In this document: piece after piece, positions 8,745 through 17,395 of the stretch
How the letters are laid out: each line of letters begins with the position of its first letter
Numbering within the stretch: position 1 is the stretch's first letter
From: Eubacterium sp.
GTDB taxonomy: Bacteria > Bacillota > Clostridia > Lachnospirales > Lachnospiraceae
Direction: 5' to 3'
DNA: 64,000 bases
Assembly: GCA_017480495.1 (NCBI GenBank)
Contig: JAFVAQ010000005.1
Location: forward strand, 48,072 to 112,071
Translations under genes and position numbers: made by a program
Notes under the pieces: generated by a model
The model's input: only the letters and a program-made list of their open reading frames with translations
Told to the model about the DNA's origin: nothing
Database searches by the model: none

Positions 8745-10169
8745 ATGGTAGTCAGAAAGTTTGATACAAAGGTACAGCACCTGAAATATAAGGTTTTGAG
8801 AGAGGTGGCGCGACAGGCGTGGAATGATTCGCTTCTTGACAATATTTTGGACATTCATCATGTAATCGTTCCCGGAAAAACTCCGACGACTCGCTGCTGT
8901 GTTTATAAGGAGCGTGCGATTGTCGGGGAACGTATCAAGATAGCAATGGGCGGTGATACAGATAATCCGAACGTTATCGAGGTCATCGATATTGCATGTG
9001 ATGAGTGCCCGGCTGCAGGATATTCGGTAACCGATTCCTGTCGTGGGTGCCTGGCACATAGATGCGAGGATGTTTGTAAGCGCGGGGCCATATCCTTCGA
9101 CCATAATCACGTGGCGCATATCGACAAGTCAAAATGTGTTGAGTGTGGCCAGTGTGCTAAGGTCTGCCCTTATTCTGCAATCATCAACAGAAAGCGTCCG
9201 TGTCAGGTTGCCTGCAAGGTTAAGGCAATCTCCATAAATGAGGATAATGCGGCGGCCATCGATAACAGTAAATGTATCCAGTGCGGAGCGTGCGTATACC
9301 AGTGCCCGTTCGGCGCAATCACGGATAAGTCATTCATTTTAAATGTTATCGATATGATAAAGAAGAGTAGGGATAACAGTGAATATAAAGTATACGCTAT
9401 CGTTGCGCCGTCCATTTCCAGTCAGTTTGCTTATGCGAAGCTGGGTCAGGTGATAACGGGTCTCAAGAAGCTGGGATTCCATACAGTGATTGAGACGGCA
9501 CTCGGAGCCGATATGGTGGCTGAGTCCGAGTCAAAGGAACTGGCGGAAAAGGGATTCCTGACAAGCTCATGCTGCCCGGCATTTGTACAGTATATAAAGT
9601 CCTCATTTCCGGATCTGCTTCCTCTGGTGTCGCACAATGTGTCGCCGATGGTAGCGCTGGCGAAGTACATCAAGTCCACCGATGAGAAGGCAAAGGTCGT
9701 ATTCATCGGACCGTGCACCGCGAAGAAGGCAGAGGCGATGAAGGACGTGGTGAAGCCGTATGTGGATTCAGTAATAACCTTCGAGGAGCTGCAGGCGCTC
9801 TTCGACAGCAAGGATATAGATATAACGGAGCTTGACGAGGACGTGCTCGACAACGCTTCATATTTCGGAAGAATCTTCGCACGCAGCGGCGGTCTGTCGG
9901 ATGCTGTGGCGGAAGGTCTCAAGGAACAGAACATCGACTTTGATCTGAAGCCTGTGTCCTGTGACGGAATTGAGGAATGCCGTATAGCACTCCTGAAAAA
10001 GAGCAAGAATGTACTCGACGCAAACTTCATCGAAGGTATGGCCTGCATCGGTGGCTGCATCGGCGGCGCCGGCTGCCTCACCCACGGTGAAAAGAATAAA
10101 TCCGAAGTCGACAAGTATGGCCGTGAAGCATTAGAAAAAACCATACTTGACGCAATTAAAATCCTATAG
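8745..10169 (+). CDS. Group-B-type monomeric [FeFe] hydrogenase
   Basis: The 474 residues have a unique N-terminus of about 80 residues, cysteine-rich ferredoxin motifs (CVECGQCAKVCP and CIQCGACVYQCP, about 130-190) and a catalytic H-cluster domain. Ligands are in TSSCCPAF (Cys276 as likely proton relay, Cys277 as ligand), GPCTAKK (Cys324) and GMACIGGCIGG (Cys434 and Cys438). Unlike the sensory protein upstream, the adjacent Cys pair is kept, so this is probably the catalytic H2-evolving enzyme. GAGGAG precedes the start; the 135-bp upstream gap may hold its own promoter. Confidence 0.9.
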   Translation: MVVRKFDTKVQHLKYKVLREVARQAWNDSLLDNILDIHHVIVPGKTPTTRCCVYKERAIVGERIKIAMGGDTDNPNVIEVIDIACDECPAAGYSVTDSCRGCLAHRCEDVCKRGAISFDHNHVAHIDKSKCVECGQCAKVCPYSAIINRKRPCQVACKVKAISINEDNAAAIDNSKCIQCGACVYQCPFGAITDKSFILNVIDMIKKSRDNSEYKVYAIVAPSISSQFAYAKLGQVITGLKKLGFHTVIETALGADMVAESESKELAEKGFLTSSCCPAFVQYIKSSFPDLLPLVSHNVSPMVALAKYIKSTDEKAKVVFIGPCTAKKAEAMKDVVKPYVDSVITFEELQALFDSKDIDITELDEDVLDNASYFGRIFARSGGLSDAVAEGLKEQNIDFDLKPVSCDGIEECRIALLKKSKNVLDANFIEGMACIGGCIGGAGCLTHGEKNKSEVDKYGREALEKTILDAIKIL

Positions 10170-10198
10170 AAACCCACATTATTTTCATTTTTTTTCGG

Positions 10199-10221
10199 TA
10201 GCGATAAAAAAATTATCGCTA
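10199..10221. terminator. AT-rich hairpin after the hydrogenase gene
   Basis: TAGCGATAA (10199-10207) and TTATCGCTA (10213-10221) form a perfect 9-bp stem with an A5 loop. An 8-T run lies just before it, which suits termination in the minus direction. It ends 1 bp before the ATG of the next frame, so that frame has no visible ribosome site. Confidence 0.45.
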
Positions 10222-10222
10222 A

Positions 10223-10684
10223 ATGAAGATATTTGAGTCAAGTATTGTTCCATATAGTGGAAATTCATTTTTATCTTTTGACATGCTTTATGATGATGTG
10301 AAGAGATTTTTAAAGGACAATAAAATACAATATCAAGTAGATGTATTACCTAATAAGGGATGTACACCCGAAGTTCCATGGACTATCATAAGAGTTCAGA
10401 AGATTATTAGTATATACTTTGCATATAATAAAATGTTTAAGATTGAATTTGATGAAGGATATACAGGGAAATTAAAAAATGGTATATATATTGGTATGCC
10501 TATAGAAGAAGCGTTATCTATTGATCCTACATTAGCTTATAATGAAGAGGAAGAGGATTATGGATCTGAGGAAGGATACTGGATGGAAGATAATCTTGAA
10601 ACAGAAAAAGTGATGAGTATTACTATTTTTATAAAGGAATTACTAGATGATGACCTGTTTTTTACATATGAATGGGCAAAATAG
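10223..10684 (+). CDS. Uncharacterised AT-rich acidic protein (153 aa)
   Basis: I do not recognise this gene with confidence. The product is soluble and acidic, with an EEEEDYGSEEGYWMED stretch and the pattern GIYIGMPIEEALSIDPTL. Small proteins of this style are often immunity or orphan accessory proteins, which is a guess. Base composition is far more AT-rich than the hydrogenase gene before it, and mobile-element relics follow, so it is probably acquired. The ATG follows a hairpin with no Shine-Dalgarno site, so translation may be poor or the promoter may have been lost. Confidence 0.55.
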   Translation: MKIFESSIVPYSGNSFLSFDMLYDDVKRFLKDNKIQYQVDVLPNKGCTPEVPWTIIRVQKIISIYFAYNKMFKIEFDEGYTGKLKNGIYIGMPIEEALSIDPTLAYNEEEEDYGSEEGYWMEDNLETEKVMSITIFIKELLDDDLFFTYEWAK

Positions 10685-10787
10685 TATATAAACTTCCAAA
10701 CCACTCGAACGACATAAAATGAAGATTTTCACCCACCGGTACTAAAATGGTACTAGAAATCTTTGAAACGATATGGAATATGTGTAA

Positions 10788-10901
10788 ACCAAAACGAATG
10801 CTAAACAAATATGTTTAGAAAATGAATTAAAAAGACGTGGAATAAAAAATCATTCTGCGAACTCCTATAGTAAACAAGAGCTCGCAGAAGCCCTAAAATA
10901 G
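10788..10901 (+). pseudogene. 3' remnant of an unknown gene
   Basis: The frame reads ENELKRRGIKNHSANSYSKQ then ELAEALK and stops at 10899-10901. It has the look of a real helical C-terminus and is followed at once by a terminator, but no start codon or upstream body remains. It lies between the two GGTACTA pairs. The parent family is not recognised. Confidence 0.4.
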
Positions 10902-10920
10902 GGCGCTTGTGAGCTTTTTT
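10879..10920 (+). terminator. Terminator of the remnant gene
   Basis: Imperfect stem AGCTC...GCCCT (10879-10894) with AGGGC...GAGCT (10900-10915), followed by T6. It ends the remnant frame at 10901. Confidence 0.65.
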
Positions 10921-10975
10921 GATGCTTCGTGGTACTAATTTGGTACTAAAACAAGATTTGGGACGGTACTCAGTC

Positions 10976-11173
10976 TTAGTTTTTTCCATTGTTCTGAGAT
11001 TTATTGGATAATGCCTCAATATATAATTGCATCCTTTTAATCAACTCTTCACGTTTAACATCAGCTCTGCTTAACTCTAATAAATCAAAAAAGTCTGGAT
11101 TGTCATCTTTTTTTAGGATTATCAGATTGGGTGATGAATCATTTGTTTTATCTGTCAGGTATTCAACTGACGT
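10976..11173 (-). pseudogene. C-terminal remnant of an XRE-family repressor
   Basis: On the minus strand a frame begins TSVEYLTDKTNDSSP and continues to a helical tail ending QLYIEALSNKSQNNGKN before a stop at 10976-10978. The opening resembles the last helix of an XRE helix-turn-helix domain (the xVSxDYLxGxTD pattern of phage and ICE repressors). The DNA-binding half is missing; at about 11171 the frame runs into an unrelated fragment on the other strand. It is read as a deletion scar of a former mobile element. Confidence 0.45.
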
Positions 11174-11348
11174 ATGGTATCGATATACGACAAGATTTGC
11201 ACTTCCTGTTTATGGTGAAAATGGAGAAATTGATAGATATAATGTGTTTCGTACGGAAATATTAATCAGACAAGAAGCTAGTGAAAAAATGTATTTATAT
11301 GATTTAGTAAATATAAAAAAAGAAACGAGCACCCCGCTTGAGTCCTAA
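11174..11348 (+). pseudogene. C-terminal remnant of a mobile-element protein
   Basis: The frame carries YRYTTRFALPVYGENGEIDR, then NVFRTEILIRQ and YLYDLVNIKKETSTPLES before the stop at 11346-11348. The pattern resembles C-termini of large nuclease-like proteins on Clostridial phages and plasmids, as I recall them. Upstream codons belong to the antisense repressor fragment, so only the tail survives. AAAGAAACG here pairs with CGTTTCTTT about 40 bp downstream. Confidence 0.4.
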
Positions 11349-11853
11349 AGACTGTACGGTTACAAACCCGTTTCTTTCGAACCAAATGATACGCCATTTC
11401 TTTAATACTGTCAACCCCAGTAATAAACATGTTATAACTTATTTTTGAGTCAAAGGACAGTGAATAGCTTTGGATTCTGCGAACTCCTGTAAAGCGATAG
11501 CATTGGCCAGAATGAAATGCGAGGAAATAAAAAACATAGAATAACAGTCGAAAGCATAAATCACATACATAAAGGACGGTTTTTATATGAAGATCGTAAA
11601 GAGAATTTTAAAGGGAATACTTATAGCAATCGAGCTCCTATAGATTTAATATTATATTTCTAGATTTAATATGTAGGTAAGTATGTTAAAATATAGAAGT
11701 GCAGGTTCTTTGAGAGCTTATAAATAAAGAGAAAAGAAATAATACTTCCTGAAGGGCTTAAGGGCAGGTTATGAAGCAAAATGTACTTCTTATTCGAGAT
11801 TCATTGAAAATGATTCAGAACTAAAGTATAAAGTGTCCTGAGAGGTGTAAGCA
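11349..11853. other. Non-coding AT-rich relic region with a truncated leader ORF
   Basis: About 500 bp without an intact gene. ATTCTGCGAACTCCT recurs near 11474 and near 10851, linking it to the relics upstream. At 11587-11643 an 18-codon frame starts MKIVKRILKGILIAIELL and then stops, like the opening of a membrane protein cut short. Downstream are repeats that probably belong to the LytTR promoter. Confidence 0.4.
11641..11672. promoter_or_regulatory. Direct repeat TAGATTTAATAT, 20 bp apart, upstream of LytTR gene
   Basis: TAGATTTAATAT occurs at 11641-11652 and 11661-11672, in phase on the helix and just before AT-rich sequence that could serve as a -10 region (about 11682-11692). LytTR proteins generally bind paired direct repeats about two turns apart, so this is a candidate autoregulatory site. 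Confidence 0.35.
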
Positions 11854-12306
11854 TTGAAAATATTTGTTAAGGATAAAGTGAAAATCTCTGAAACAGAAGT
11901 TGAAATCAGATGTAGAGAAAAAGACAGTGAGGTTGAAGCTGTTCTCGAATCTATCAAAAGTGTAAGTGACACGCTGATGGGAGAGAAGGAAAATGGAGAT
12001 AAGGAGCCGGTACGAGTTTCCAAAGTACTTTACTTCGAAGCGGTTGATAGAAATGTATTTGCTTATACAACTGATAACTTCTATCGTGTTAAGAGAACAC
12101 TTTACGATCTTGAAGATTATCTGACTAAGAAGCATTTTGTTCGAATATCTAAGTCCGCTATCGTTAATCTGAAGGCCGTGAAGAGTGTAGCTCCAGAGGA
12201 TGGAAGAAGACTAAAGCTGCTCCTTAGAAACGGTGAGTGGATAGTGGTATCCAGAAACTATGTCAGTGATTTTAAGACTGGTATAGGGATGAAGGAGGCA
12301 AAGTGA
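11854..12306 (+). CDS. LytTR DNA-binding regulator
   Basis: The 150-residue protein lacks a receiver domain and ends in a LytTR DNA-binding domain, seen in VLYFEAVDRNVFAYTTDNFY, RVKRTLYDLEDYL and FVRISKSAIVNLKAVKSV. The start is TTG 11854, with AGAGGTG about 8 bp upstream; no better ATG exists. It overlaps the DUF3021 gene by one base (TGATG). LytTR-DUF3021 pairs are regulatory modules in which the membrane protein restrains the DNA-binding partner. Targets are unknown but probably include this operon. Confidence 0.88.
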   Translation: MKIFVKDKVKISETEVEIRCREKDSEVEAVLESIKSVSDTLMGEKENGDKEPVRVSKVLYFEAVDRNVFAYTTDNFYRVKRTLYDLEDYLTKKHFVRISKSAIVNLKAVKSVAPEDGRRLKLLLRNGEWIVVSRNYVSDFKTGIGMKEAK

Positions 12307-12776
12307 TGAGTAGAGAAAGATTTAAGAATATTGTCAAACATTCATTTTCAATGGTTGCAGTATGCTTCTCAATGGGCATCTTATTCATTGGAGTAGGTTT
12401 TAGTTTTTTTGATATATATATAGAACCTTTGAATATAATCAAAATATGGATGGGTTTCTTTATACTTGGTGTCATTACAATAATCAGAAGTGTATTTGAT
12501 ACAACTAAATGGTCACGAAGTAAGCCATTCTATGTTAAGAATATACTGTTTATGCCACTATATCTGATAGTTGCACTTACTATGGCGATGGGGATTGTTA
12601 AAGGACAGGGAGAGTTATTGTCCATACCACTTATGATACTGTATGCAGTATTATTTCTCATTGTATTTACGATTAGGCAGCTAATAGAATATTTTCTGCA
12701 AAAAGCTAAGACAAATAAAATGAATGATGCTCTGAAAGAATTTCAAAAGGAGCATTCATGGGATGAAGAGGAATAA
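12306..12776 (+). CDS. DUF3021 membrane protein
   Basis: This 156-residue protein has four predicted membrane segments, starting with FSMVAVCFSMGILFIGVGF, and a basic cytoplasmic tail. It matches the DUF3021 family in size and in its place behind a LytTR gene. ATG 12306, overlapping the LytTR stop, is preferred to GTG 12303, with AAGGAGG 7 bp away. It probably acts as a membrane partner or inhibitor of the LytTR protein. Confidence 0.82.
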   Translation: MSRERFKNIVKHSFSMVAVCFSMGILFIGVGFSFFDIYIEPLNIIKIWMGFFILGVITIIRSVFDTTKWSRSKPFYVKNILFMPLYLIVALTMAMGIVKGQGELLSIPLMILYAVLFLIVFTIRQLIEYFLQKAKTNKMNDALKEFQKEHSWDEEE

Positions 12777-13584
12777 AGTTTTAGTTGTAATAAGAATTGT
12801 TATAGCACTTATTGTGTGGTTTTTAATCTATAAGAGTTACAGTACATTTGTAGATCCGATGTTGGATGGAAAACTACCGGATGTAATCAGATTGATTATA
12901 CGAGGTATGATTGTCCCATATACGGTAGCATTAGGGGCATGCTATCTTATAATTAGAGGGATGGAAGTTCCTTATGAATATGGTGGAGGGACATCAGGTG
13001 TTTTAAAAAATGAAATTCAGAATATTTCTGTGACTCCCGGATTTATTATCAAAGCATTTCTGATTCAGACAGGACTTAGTATGCCTGTTATTCTGATTTT
13101 CAATATAATATTAACAATACTTGGCGTTACTCCGCACGGAATGACAGCAGAGGAAATATTTGGTAAAAACTATTTGTTTTATATTATTCTGCTGCTGGGC
13201 TTTGCTCCTGCTATGGAGGAGCTGATTTTTAGAAAGCTATTCTTAGACAGATTGCTTGTAATCGGTGAGGCAGGTGCAATCATTATATCGGCTGTTTTAT
13301 TCGGACTGCCACATGTATTTTCCCAAGGTATTCCGCAGATGCTTGGTACATTTATAATAGGTATTGTATGGGCTTATGTAAGAATTGAGACAGGCAGGCT
13401 GTGGCCGGGCATTATACTTCATATGATGTTTAATCTTTACGGATGCTACTTTGCATTATTTATGTCGAAAATCCCTACAACTACGGTCATCTTTATGTTT
13501 ATGAGTGTGATAATAATTCCAATAATCGCAAGTATTTTACTGATAACTCATTTCAGTTCAACAAAATTGAAGCATCAAGCATAG
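12763..13584 (+). CDS. CPBP-family intramembrane metalloprotease
   Basis: A 273-residue, multi-pass membrane protein with the CPBP (Abi/CaaX protease-like) motifs EELIFRKL, FGLPH and HMMFN, giving the glutamate and histidine residues of the active site. It overlaps the DUF3021 gene by 14 bp. CPBP proteins process membrane substrates and are common in bacteriocin self-immunity loci. No bacteriocin precursor is recognised here. A terminator at 13678 closes the operon. Confidence 0.88.
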   Translation: MKRNKVLVVIRIVIALIVWFLIYKSYSTFVDPMLDGKLPDVIRLIIRGMIVPYTVALGACYLIIRGMEVPYEYGGGTSGVLKNEIQNISVTPGFIIKAFLIQTGLSMPVILIFNIILTILGVTPHGMTAEEIFGKNYLFYIILLLGFAPAMEELIFRKLFLDRLLVIGEAGAIIISAVLFGLPHVFSQGIPQMLGTFIIGIVWAYVRIETGRLWPGIILHMMFNLYGCYFALFMSKIPTTTVIFMFMSVIIIPIIASILLITHFSSTKLKHQA

Positions 13585-13677
13585 GATGATACAATATGTA
13601 ACAACTTATCTTCTTAATTACTAAGAATTCCATTGATAGAAAAGAAGGTCTGGTAATGGTTTTAGCATAGTGACATA

Positions 13678-13705
13678 GGGCAAGTTTTAGTACTTGCCCT
13701 TTTAG
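13678..13705 (+). terminator. Terminator of the LytTR operon
   Basis: GGGCAAG (13678-13684) pairs with CTTGCCC (13693-13699), followed by a T-rich tract. Confidence 0.7.
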
Positions 13706-13979
13706 TTTATAGGGGAATATGGTAAAATGAATCGTGAGACTTTAAGTTTTTGGTTATTCTAGGAGAAGTGTTTAATGAATGGGGGATTTGGTGTCCGGGC
13801 GCCTGCACTTGGCTGAAGTGTTGGTTGGGCACGTTTGTTATACTTGAAATTATGTTTCTTTCGATCGCAGGACCAATCGGTACTGCAACAGGTCTTGATT
13901 TAGACGACCTAGTTATGCTGATTCTAGCAATTAATTCCCCTTCATATAATAGAGTGGATTCCTAAGGGGGTAGATTAGG
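13706..13979 (+). other. Region before the diguanylate cyclase gene
   Basis: About 270 bp. A frame from TTG 13750 (or GTG 13768) to 13965 would give a short Trp/Cys-containing, partly hydrophobic peptide, but its codon pattern and start are not convincing. I looked for a c-di-GMP riboswitch because of the downstream GGDEF gene and saw no match. AAGGGGG at about 13964 is the ribosome site of the next gene. Confidence 0.35.
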
Positions 13980-16900
13980 ATGAGAAAAAGTAAGAATATA
14001 TTTCGAATAGTGGCATTTGCTATGATGCTAATACTTCTGATTAGTTCGACAGCTCCACTTACAACTCATGCAGAAGAAAAGAAAGATGAGAAGGTGGTTC
14101 GTGTGGGCTGGTTTGACTCATCCTTCTATTATTATGATGATTTCGGAAGAAGATGTGGTATTGCCTATGAGTATGATCAGAAGATATCTGCTTATACTGG
14201 TTGGACCTATGAGTACGTAGAGGACAGTTGGTCAAACCTTCTTAAAATGCTTGAGAACGGTGAGATAGATATACTTAGTGATGTTTCGTATACTGAGGAA
14301 CGTGAAGAGAAAATGTTATTCCCTGATCTTCCAATGGGAACAGAATCCTATTATATCTATATCGATGCAGATAATAGAGAGATAACCTCTAATGATTTAA
14401 GCTCCTTTGATGGTAAGAAAATAGGTGTAAGTAGCGGAAGTATTCAGGAAGAATATCTTGAGGATTGGGCTAAGAAGAATAACGTATCTATTGATATAGA
14501 ACCTATTGCCCTGGGTGAAGAAGAGTCTATGAATCTTCTTGAAACAGGCGAGCTGGATGGATATGCGACTATATATACATTTGATAGCAAATATCCAGTT
14601 GCACCGGCTGCAAGAATAGGTGGTTCAGATTATTATTATGCAGTAAGTAAGAAAAGCCCGGATATTCTTTCTGAGCTTAATGTTTCACTGGCTGAGATTC
14701 AGGATGAGGATCCATTCTTTAATGAAAAAATCTCCGGAGATAGTTTATATAATTCTAAAACAAATGCACTCCTTACTCCTATGCAGGAGGATTGGATAAA
14801 GGATCATGGTTCTATACGTGTAGGATATAGAGATAATTATTTACCGTTCTGTTCACAGGATAAGAAAACAGGCGAGTTGACGGGAGCGCTGAAGGATTAT
14901 CTGGAGAATGCTAAGAATAATCTAAATAATGATAATATAAAGTTTGAGACAAAGCCTTTTGATTCTACGGAAGAGGCACTTGAGGCACTAAAGGCTGGTG
15001 AGATTGATTGTGTATTCCCGGTTTATCTCAATACCTATGATGCTGATCAGATGGGCGTTAGACTTACAAGCGCTGCTATGAAAGTTGAAATGTATGCAAT
15101 TGTGCGCAAATCGGAAGATAGAGCCATATTTGAAGAAAACGATATAAAGATAGCTATTAATAGAGGGATGGTAAACATTGAGACCTTCGTTATGGAACAT
15201 TATCCTTATGCTGAGATCGTTGAATATAATGATAGAAATGCTTGCTATAAGGCCGTATCAGATGGAATGGCAGATTGCGCATTAGTAAGTAATTATCGAA
15301 TTCTAACTTCTGAGGAAAATTTTGATAATTTAAAGCTGACTACTGTACCAACAGGTGAAGCTTTGCCGTTTTCCTTTGCAGTAAATAAAGATGATTCGGA
15401 TATGTATTTTCTTATGAATAAAACAGCGATAATGACAGAAAGTGTTGAAATGGATGTGGCACTTGGTTCTTATATGCTGAATGAACAGAAGGTATCCTTT
15501 AGAAACTTCCTTAAGGATAACTGGTTAATAGTAATAGCTATACTTGTAGCGATATTCTCAATAATCATTTTCCTACTTGTTCAGAAGCTGAGAGCAGACC
15601 GATTAGCTAATAAACAGCGTGGACTTCTGGAAGAGGCTGAAGAGGTTACTAAGCTGAAGCAAACCATTACATCTCTTATTGATAATATGCCGGGATCAAA
15701 CTTTACCAAGGATGCTGAAACTGGAGAGTATTTGGCTTGCAATCAGACTTTTGCAGAATATGCTCATAAGAAGTCGCCGGATGAAATAATTGGACGTACG
15801 GCATTTGATCTCTTTGATGAGGAGAAAGCGAAGCGCTTTGTAGAGGATGATAAGTTAGCTCTATCTATGGATGAACCATATATCTTCTATGAGACAATTA
15901 CAGGTCCGGATGGTGAGCAGAAGCAGATGCGTTCTACTAAACTGAAATATGTTGATACAAATGGACGAGAGTGTGTGTTGGGAATCACTGTAGATGTTAC
16001 AGAAACTGTACGTATAAGTAGAGGAAGCGTTAACGATAAAGAGGATTATGAGAAAGCAAGAAATACTGGAATAGTCTTTATGCATATAGCTCGTACATTG
16101 GCACAGGGATATAAAAACCTCTACTATATTGATTTCAATACAGAGGAATTTATAGAATATACAATAGATGAAGAGGGCTATCTTGTTGAAGCAGATCGAG
16201 GATGGCATTTCTTTGAAGTCTGCCAGGATAATATCGCCAATGTTATTTACTACGAAGACAGAGAAATGTTAAGTAAGGCTCTGGACAGACACTGTCTTGA
16301 AGAGGAATTGAATCAAAAAAATAATCTGGTGTTTACATATCGAGAAATCATTGATGGAGAACCGATATATGTAAGTATGAGAGTTTCCCGAATGCAGGAT
16401 GATAATAGATATATGATTATGGGAATAACTGATGTGAATGAGCAGATGAAGGAGCATAATGCTGCTGCCCAGATAAAAGAGGAGCAGATAGCGTATGACA
16501 GAATCAGTGCACTGGCCGGCGATTTCTTCTGTATCTACGTTGTTGTTCCTGAGACAGGACAGTACAGAGAGTTTAATGCATCCGATGACTTTGATTTATT
16601 CGAACATCATGGAAATGGACAGGATTTCTTTGCTGATTCAAATGAATGGGCTGTACTAAAAATATATCAGGAGGATCAGAATCGTTTCCTCTCTGCAATG
16701 ACTAAAGAAAATGTTATGGCAGAGGTAGAGCAAAGTGGTATCTTCACTCTGAGTTGTAGAATGATGATTGAGGGAGAACCTCGGTATGTTCAATTCAAAG
16801 CGTCACGGCATGAGGAAGAGGAAGGTCCACGTCTGATTATTGGTGTAAATGATATAGATGCTCAGGTTAGACAGGAAGAGGAATATGGAAAGAGACTTGC

Positions 16901-17381
16901 TCAAGCGCGTATAGAAGCCAATATTGATGCGCTTACAGGTGTAAAGAATAGAAATGCATATCGTGTATATGAAGAAAGAATAAATGCGCAGATCGAGATG
17001 AACCGTGCTCCTGACTTCGCCATTACTATCCTTGATCTTAATGATCTGAAGAAGGTCAATGATACTCAGGGACATAAGGCTGGAGATCAGTATCTTCGAG
17101 ATGCCTGCAAGATTATTTGTACAACATTTAAGAGAAGCCCAGTATTCCGCGTAGGCGGAGACGAATTTGCTGTTCTCTCACAAGGCGATGATTATGAGCG
17201 TATTGATGAGCTCGTTGCACAGATGAATGCTCATAATGACCAGGCGGTTGAAAATGGTGGGATTGTTATAGCGCTAGGTATGTCTAGATATAGTCAGGAC
17301 TCAAAGGTTTCGCTTGTGTATGAACGTGCTGATCAGACTATGTATGAGAATAAGAGTGAACTTAAGGCAAGGAAGAAGTAA
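13980..17381 (+). CDS. Diguanylate cyclase with two periplasmic-binding-type sensor domains and PAS repeats
   Basis: The 1133-residue protein starts with a signal peptide (residues 1-31, ending THAEE). Two solute-binding (SBP_bac_3-like) domains follow, about 36-255 and 265-505, then one membrane helix near 512-532. Three PAS-like domains (about 555-680, 700-830, 840-960) lead to a GGDEF domain with GGDEF at 1059-1063. The catalytic motif is intact, so it should make cyclic di-GMP. The inhibitory I-site RxxD normally five residues before GGDEF is absent. It probably senses amino acids or similar ligands outside the cell. The next gene, a hybrid kinase 15 bp downstream, shares its first two PAS modules. 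Confidence 0.92.
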   Translation: MRKSKNIFRIVAFAMMLILLISSTAPLTTHAEEKKDEKVVRVGWFDSSFYYYDDFGRRCGIAYEYDQKISAYTGWTYEYVEDSWSNLLKMLENGEIDILSDVSYTEEREEKMLFPDLPMGTESYYIYIDADNREITSNDLSSFDGKKIGVSSGSIQEEYLEDWAKKNNVSIDIEPIALGEEESMNLLETGELDGYATIYTFDSKYPVAPAARIGGSDYYYAVSKKSPDILSELNVSLAEIQDEDPFFNEKISGDSLYNSKTNALLTPMQEDWIKDHGSIRVGYRDNYLPFCSQDKKTGELTGALKDYLENAKNNLNNDNIKFETKPFDSTEEALEALKAGEIDCVFPVYLNTYDADQMGVRLTSAAMKVEMYAIVRKSEDRAIFEENDIKIAINRGMVNIETFVMEHYPYAEIVEYNDRNACYKAVSDGMADCALVSNYRILTSEENFDNLKLTTVPTGEALPFSFAVNKDDSDMYFLMNKTAIMTESVEMDVALGSYMLNEQKVSFRNFLKDNWLIVIAILVAIFSIIIFLLVQKLRADRLANKQRGLLEEAEEVTKLKQTITSLIDNMPGSNFTKDAETGEYLACNQTFAEYAHKKSPDEIIGRTAFDLFDEEKAKRFVEDDKLALSMDEPYIFYETITGPDGEQKQMRSTKLKYVDTNGRECVLGITVDVTETVRISRGSVNDKEDYEKARNTGIVFMHIARTLAQGYKNLYYIDFNTEEFIEYTIDEEGYLVEADRGWHFFEVCQDNIANVIYYEDREMLSKALDRHCLEEELNQKNNLVFTYREIIDGEPIYVSMRVSRMQDDNRYMIMGITDVNEQMKEHNAAAQIKEEQIAYDRISALAGDFFCIYVVVPETGQYREFNASDDFDLFEHHGNGQDFFADSNEWAVLKIYQEDQNRFLSAMTKENVMAEVEQSGIFTLSCRMMIEGEPRYVQFKASRHEEEEGPRLIIGVNDIDAQVRQEEEYGKRLAQARIEANIDALTGVKNRNAYRVYEERINAQIEMNRAPDFAITILDLNDLKKVNDTQGHKAGDQYLRDACKIICTTFKRSPVFRVGGDEFAVLSQGDDYERIDELVAQMNAHNDQAVENGGIVIALGMSRYSQDSKVSLVYERADQTMYENKSELKARKK

Positions 17382-17395
17382 GAGGTTAAGAGTAT

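Larger units (their letters stand above)
10738..10970. repeat. GGTACTA repeat pairs of an old integration site
   Basis: GGTACTA occurs at 10738-10744 and 10749-10755, and again at 10931-10937 and 10942-10948, each pair with an 11-bp period. A partial GGTACT is at 10965-10970. The pairs are about 190 bp apart and flank a gene fragment. Repeats of this type could be arm or core sites of a lost integrase; this is inferred. Confidence 0.45.

Noticed and set aside
13750-13965. Short frame with Trp/Cys-rich peptide before the diguanylate cyclase
   Set aside because: Needs a TTG or GTG start, has no recognisable domain and an unconvincing composition; kept only as a note on the region.
13590-13979. 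Possible c-di-GMP riboswitch upstream of the GGDEF gene
   Set aside because: I could not find the conserved tetraloop/receptor sequences of GEMM-type riboswitches; the only clear structure is the GGGCAAG terminator.
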